DNA of 64,000 nt from Lacihabitans sp. LS3-19 (lineage in GTDB: Bacteria > Bacteroidota > Bacteroidia > Cytophagales > Spirosomataceae), in assembly GCF_024343575.1 (NCBI RefSeq), contig NZ_RJUA01000012.1, positions 1-64,000 on the forward strand. Direction: 5' to 3'. Made by a program: the position numbers and the translations under genes. The notes below the pieces were generated by a model. That model did not search any database and was not told the DNA's origin. It saw nothing but the letters and a program-made list of their open reading frames with translations. Below are positions 61,029-64,000 of the stretch, in pieces. Each line of letters opens with the position of its first letter. Position 1 is the stretch's first letter.

Positions 61029-64000
61029 ATGAAACGAAAACTTCTACTATTCGGAACACTGCTGTGCTGGCTGGCATTTAGTATTCCTTACTCTCAAGCC
61101 GAAAATCGGACCTTGGAAAAAATCGTAAAAGGCACTGTTAAAGATCAAACTACAAGCGAAGCTTTGATTGGAAGCACAGTTACCCTGAAAGGCTCCACCA
61201 AAGGAGTTATCACTGATGTAAATGGCAATTATAGCATTCCTGTTCCTGACGACAACGCTGTTTTAGTATTTGCATTTATAGGTTATGATCCCCAAGAAAT
61301 TGTGGTAGGAAGCAGAACCGAAATCAATGTTAGTTTGGCCTCAAATACCGAACTTCTAAATGAAATAGTAGTAATTGGTTATGGAAACACTCGCTCGAAA
61401 GATGTAACAGGTTCTGTTAAATCGATTAAAAGTGAATCTTTTAATAAAGGTATAATTAACTCTCCAGAGCAATTGCTACAAGGAAAAGTTGCAGGTGTTA
61501 ACGTTACTGCAAGTAGTGGTGAGCCTGGTGCGGCATTAAATATCAGCGTGAGAGGTCCAGGTGGAGTAAGAACAGGAAGTACACCACTATTTGTAATCGA
61601 TGGATTTGCACTTGACAACTCAAGTGTTGGTGGAGCTACAAACCCTCTTACTTTTCTTAATCCTGCTGATATTGAGTCTATTGATGTATTAAAAGATGCC
61701 TCTGCTACTGCCATATACGGTTCAAGAGGAGCAAACGGCGTGGTTTTAATAACAACTAAAAAAGGCAAAACTGGAGCTTCTAGTTTAAACTATTCAGGAA
61801 GTATCGGATTTTCGAAAATGGCAAGACCAATTGATGTTTTTTCTGCGGATCAATTTAGGTCTGAAATCAAAAAAATCGGGGCAAGTTTTATTGACGATGG
61901 TGGAAACACAGATTGGCAAAAGGAGATTTCCCAAACGGCCATGACCCAAAATCACAATTTGGCTCTTAGTGGTGGTACTGACAAATTGAAATATTTTGGT
62001 TCTTTTGGTGTACAAAAACAAGAAGGTGTTTTAAAAAATAGTAATCTTGACAGATATAGCGGAAGGGTAAATCTCAATCAGAACTTTTGGGATAATAGAC
62101 TGAGCATAGATGTAAACTTAAGTGCCTCGACTACTAAAAATGAAAGACCAAACTACCAAGGATTAATAGGTGGTGCTCTTTCCGCCAATCCTACTTACGT
62201 ACCTTATGATTCAGATGGGAATTTAAAAAAATATGCTGATGGCACTAATCCGATGCTTACGCTAGCATTGGATTCTGACAATACTACAACTAATAGGGTT
62301 TTAGGCAATATCAGTCCTTCTTTTACAATCACAAAAGGATTGGTTTACAAACTTAATTTTGGCATCGATAATTCTTCTTCAACACGTGATTTGCAATCTC
62401 TGCCGAATCTAGAGCCGTTGGTATTAGGAGGTTTGAATACTATCAATTACAACAACACTAACAGACTGATAGAGAATTACTTGACATATACTTTAAGTAA
62501 AAATATGCATTCTGTAACAGCTTTAGCAGGGCATTCTTATCAAAAAATATTTCTTCAAGGAAGGTCTTACAGTATTAATAAATTTCCTTTGAATGATATC
62601 GAGCCAAGATATAACCCAGGCCTTGGACAAGATTTGACTTTGGCAAACAATAAACCATCGGGATTTGCTACTTTGAATGAATTGCAATCGTTTTTCTCAA
62701 GAGTAAACTACGACTTTAATTCTAAATATTTAGCAACTGCAACGGTAAGAGTCGATGGTTCTTCAAAATTTGGTGCAAATAACAAATATGGTGTTTTCCC
62801 TTCGTTCTCATTAGGTTGGAGGTTGTCAGAGGAGGAGTTCTTGAAAAATACGAAATTTGATGATTTGAAAATAAGAGCAGGCTGGGGTTTAACAGGAAAT
62901 CAAGAGATTCCTTCTAAAATTACACAAGCCTTGTTTACTTCATCTATTTCAAGTTCAACAAGTTATCCTTTAGACGCTGGTAGCACTTATCCTGCTGGCA
63001 CTACCTATTCGAGATTGGCCAATCCGAATATCCAGTGGGAAGTATCATCACAAGTAGACTTAGGTATCGACTTTGGATTATTTAACGGTGCTTTGACTGG
63101 AACCGTGGATTATTTTAATAAAATATCGAAAGACATCCTTTTGGAAGTTATTCCGTCAGACCCAGTACAACCAGCGGGTACTTTGTGGACCAATGTGCAA
63201 GACATGAAAATCATCAATCAAGGTCTTGAGTTTGAATTATTGTTAAGAAAAAACCTTGGCAATAAAATGAGATATGAAATTGGTGGTAACATTACATTTA
63301 TCAATAACATCGTTAAAAACTCACCATATTCAGTGATTCCTTCAGGTTCTGCTTCGGGTTCTGGACTTACGTCTGCTACCATAAATGGCTATATCAACGA
63401 CCAACCTATAGGCACATTCTTCTTGAAAGAATTTATAGGATTTGATGAAAATGGATTAAGCAAATATAAAGATATTGACGGCGACGGAATTGTAACCGAC
63501 AAAGATAGAATTGCAGCAGGAACAGCACTTCCAAATAAAATGTATAATATAAACGGAAGTTTAAGTTATGGTGGATTTGACTTGGGATTAAATTTCAATG
63601 GCGTGTCAGGCAACAAAGTCTATGACAATACTGCCAATGCTAATTTTTATAAATTAAGGCTTTCGAAAGGAGTAAACACTACCAACGAAGCGATAAAATA
63701 TCCTGAAGAATCTATAAACAACTCTGCCCCAGTAAGCACTAGATTCTTAAAAGACGGATCTTTCTTTAGACTAAATAATGCCGTTTTAGGTTATAATATC
63801 AACACTTCCAAACTAGGAATTAAAAAATATATTCCAACATTGAAACTAAGTGTAACTGGACAAAATCTTTTTGTGATTACTAAATATGATGGTTTTGACC
63901 CAGATGTAAATACTGATAGATCGGTAAATGGAATTTCATCCTATGGAATTGATTATTTGACTTATCCTAAGGCGAAATCTGTGATATTTGGATTAAATAT
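61029..64000 (+). CDS. SusC/RagA-type TonB-dependent transporter, 3' end outside window
   Basis: At least 990 residues from the ATG at 61029 with no stop before 64000; the final residues read SVIFGLNI, so only a few codons remain. Signal peptide about 1-24; carboxypeptidase-regulatory-like domain about 34-110 (GTVKDQTTSEALIGSTVTLK ... FAFIGYDPQEIVV); plug with LLNEIVVIGYG, QGKVAGVNVT, ISVRGPGG, PLFVIDGFALD and AIYGSRGANGVVLITTKKGK; then the barrel. It is a separate uptake system from the one at 30118. The susD partner is expected just past the window. The substrate is unknown. Confidence 0.93.
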   Translation, partial: MKRKLLLFGTLLCWLAFSIPYSQAENRTLEKIVKGTVKDQTTSEALIGSTVTLKGSTKGVITDVNGNYSIPVPDDNAVLVFAFIGYDPQEIVVGSRTEINVSLASNTELLNEIVVIGYGNTRSKDVTGSVKSIKSESFNKGIINSPEQLLQGKVAGVNVTASSGEPGAALNISVRGPGGVRTGSTPLFVIDGFALDNSSVGGATNPLTFLNPADIESIDVLKDASATAIYGSRGANGVVLITTKKGKTGASSLNYSGSIGFSKMARPIDVFSADQFRSEIKKIGASFIDDGGNTDWQKEISQTAMTQNHNLALSGGTDKLKYFGSFGVQKQEGVLKNSNLDRYSGRVNLNQNFWDNRLSIDVNLSASTTKNERPNYQGLIGGALSANPTYVPYDSDGNLKKYADGTNPMLTLALDSDNTTTNRVLGNISPSFTITKGLVYKLNFGIDNSSSTRDLQSLPNLEPLVLGGLNTINYNNTNRLIENYLTYTLSKNMHSVTALAGHSYQKIFLQGRSYSINKFPLNDIEPRYNPGLGQDLTLANNKPSGFATLNELQSFFSRVNYDFNSKYLATATVRVDGSSKFGANNKYGVFPSFSLGWRLSEEEFLKNTKFDDLKIRAGWGLTGNQEIPSKITQALFTSSISSSTSYPLDAGSTYPAGTTYSRLANPNIQWEVSSQVDLGIDFGLFNGALTGTVDYFNKISKDILLEVIPSDPVQPAGTLWTNVQDMKIINQGLEFELLLRKNLGNKMRYEIGGNITFINNIVKNSPYSVIPSGSASGSGLTSATINGYINDQPIGTFFLKEFIGFDENGLSKYKDIDGDGIVTDKDRIAAGTALPNKMYNINGSLSYGGFDLGLNFNGVSGNKVYDNTANANFYKLRLSKGVNTTNEAIKYPEESINNSAPVSTRFLKDGSFFRLNNAVLGYNINTSKLGIKKYIPTLKLSVTGQNLFVITKYDGFDPDVNTDRSVNGISSYGIDYLTYPKAKSVIFGLN

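Overview
The window is AT-rich DNA (roughly 35-37% GC by eye) from a Bacteroidota bacterium, most likely an environmental Cytophagales relative. The evidence is two SusC/SusD-type nutrient uptake modules, many secreted glycoside hydrolases, Sec, lipoprotein and Tat signals on catabolic enzymes, near absence of Shine-Dalgarno sites, TAnnTTTG-like -7 boxes, and an extended-length Bacteroidetes-type urocanate hydratase. The genus cannot be fixed from sequence alone.

Layout. (1) 1-9733 is accessory and decayed: a transposase broken by a 158-bp tandem duplication, a fatty-acid hydroxylase, a START-domain protein and an RlpA-like protein. Then come a SusD fragment and a DUF5916 fragment joined head to head, a polymorphic-toxin-like surface protein split by an in-frame TAG, its likely immunity gene, a partly duplicated lipoprotein, and a chimera of a surface-protein N-terminus with a metallo-beta-lactamase-fold C-terminus. 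(2) 9740-26247, all on the minus strand, is a ten-gene hemicellulose locus: GH127, GH43, an unknown secreted protein, a double CE1 esterase, a single CE1 esterase, GH29, two more GH43, a CE6-like esterase and GH95. The set suits a heavily decorated feruloylated arabinoxylan or a similar plant glycan. (3) 26323-40678 is a sugar and sugar-acid module: zinc dehydrogenase, FGGY kinase and AraC regulator, divergent from SusC, SusD, a secreted RraA-like aldolase, a Tat-exported enolase-superfamily dehydratase and a BASS transporter. A second Tat dehydratase and secreted RraA-like pair follows on the minus strand. The export signals suggest a sugar-acid dehydration and aldol-cleavage route outside the cytoplasm. 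(4) 40679-44405 is gene-poor: a 1.5-kb empty stretch, a degenerate HMA-like protein and YihY. (5) 44406-57199 is amino-acid catabolism: tRNA-Asn, tryptophanase, arginase and a hut operon (marR-hutH-hutU-[ATPase]-[ATPase-TPR]-hutI-hutG). Two P-loop ATPases sit inside the hut operon and overlap each other and hutI by a few bases. (6) 57391-64000 holds an M50 protease, a GDPD-like hydrolase, a DUF1080 protein, a membrane protein and a second SusC cut by the window end.

The best candidates for something undescribed are the ATPase pair embedded in the hut operon, with its own candidate promoter and repeated boxes, and the apparently exported dehydratase/aldolase pathway beside a BASS carrier. The toxin-immunity remnant and the surface-protein/MBL chimera document recombination at a polymorphic-toxin locus. 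Family calls were made by reading translated sequence and recalling family motifs; no database search was run.
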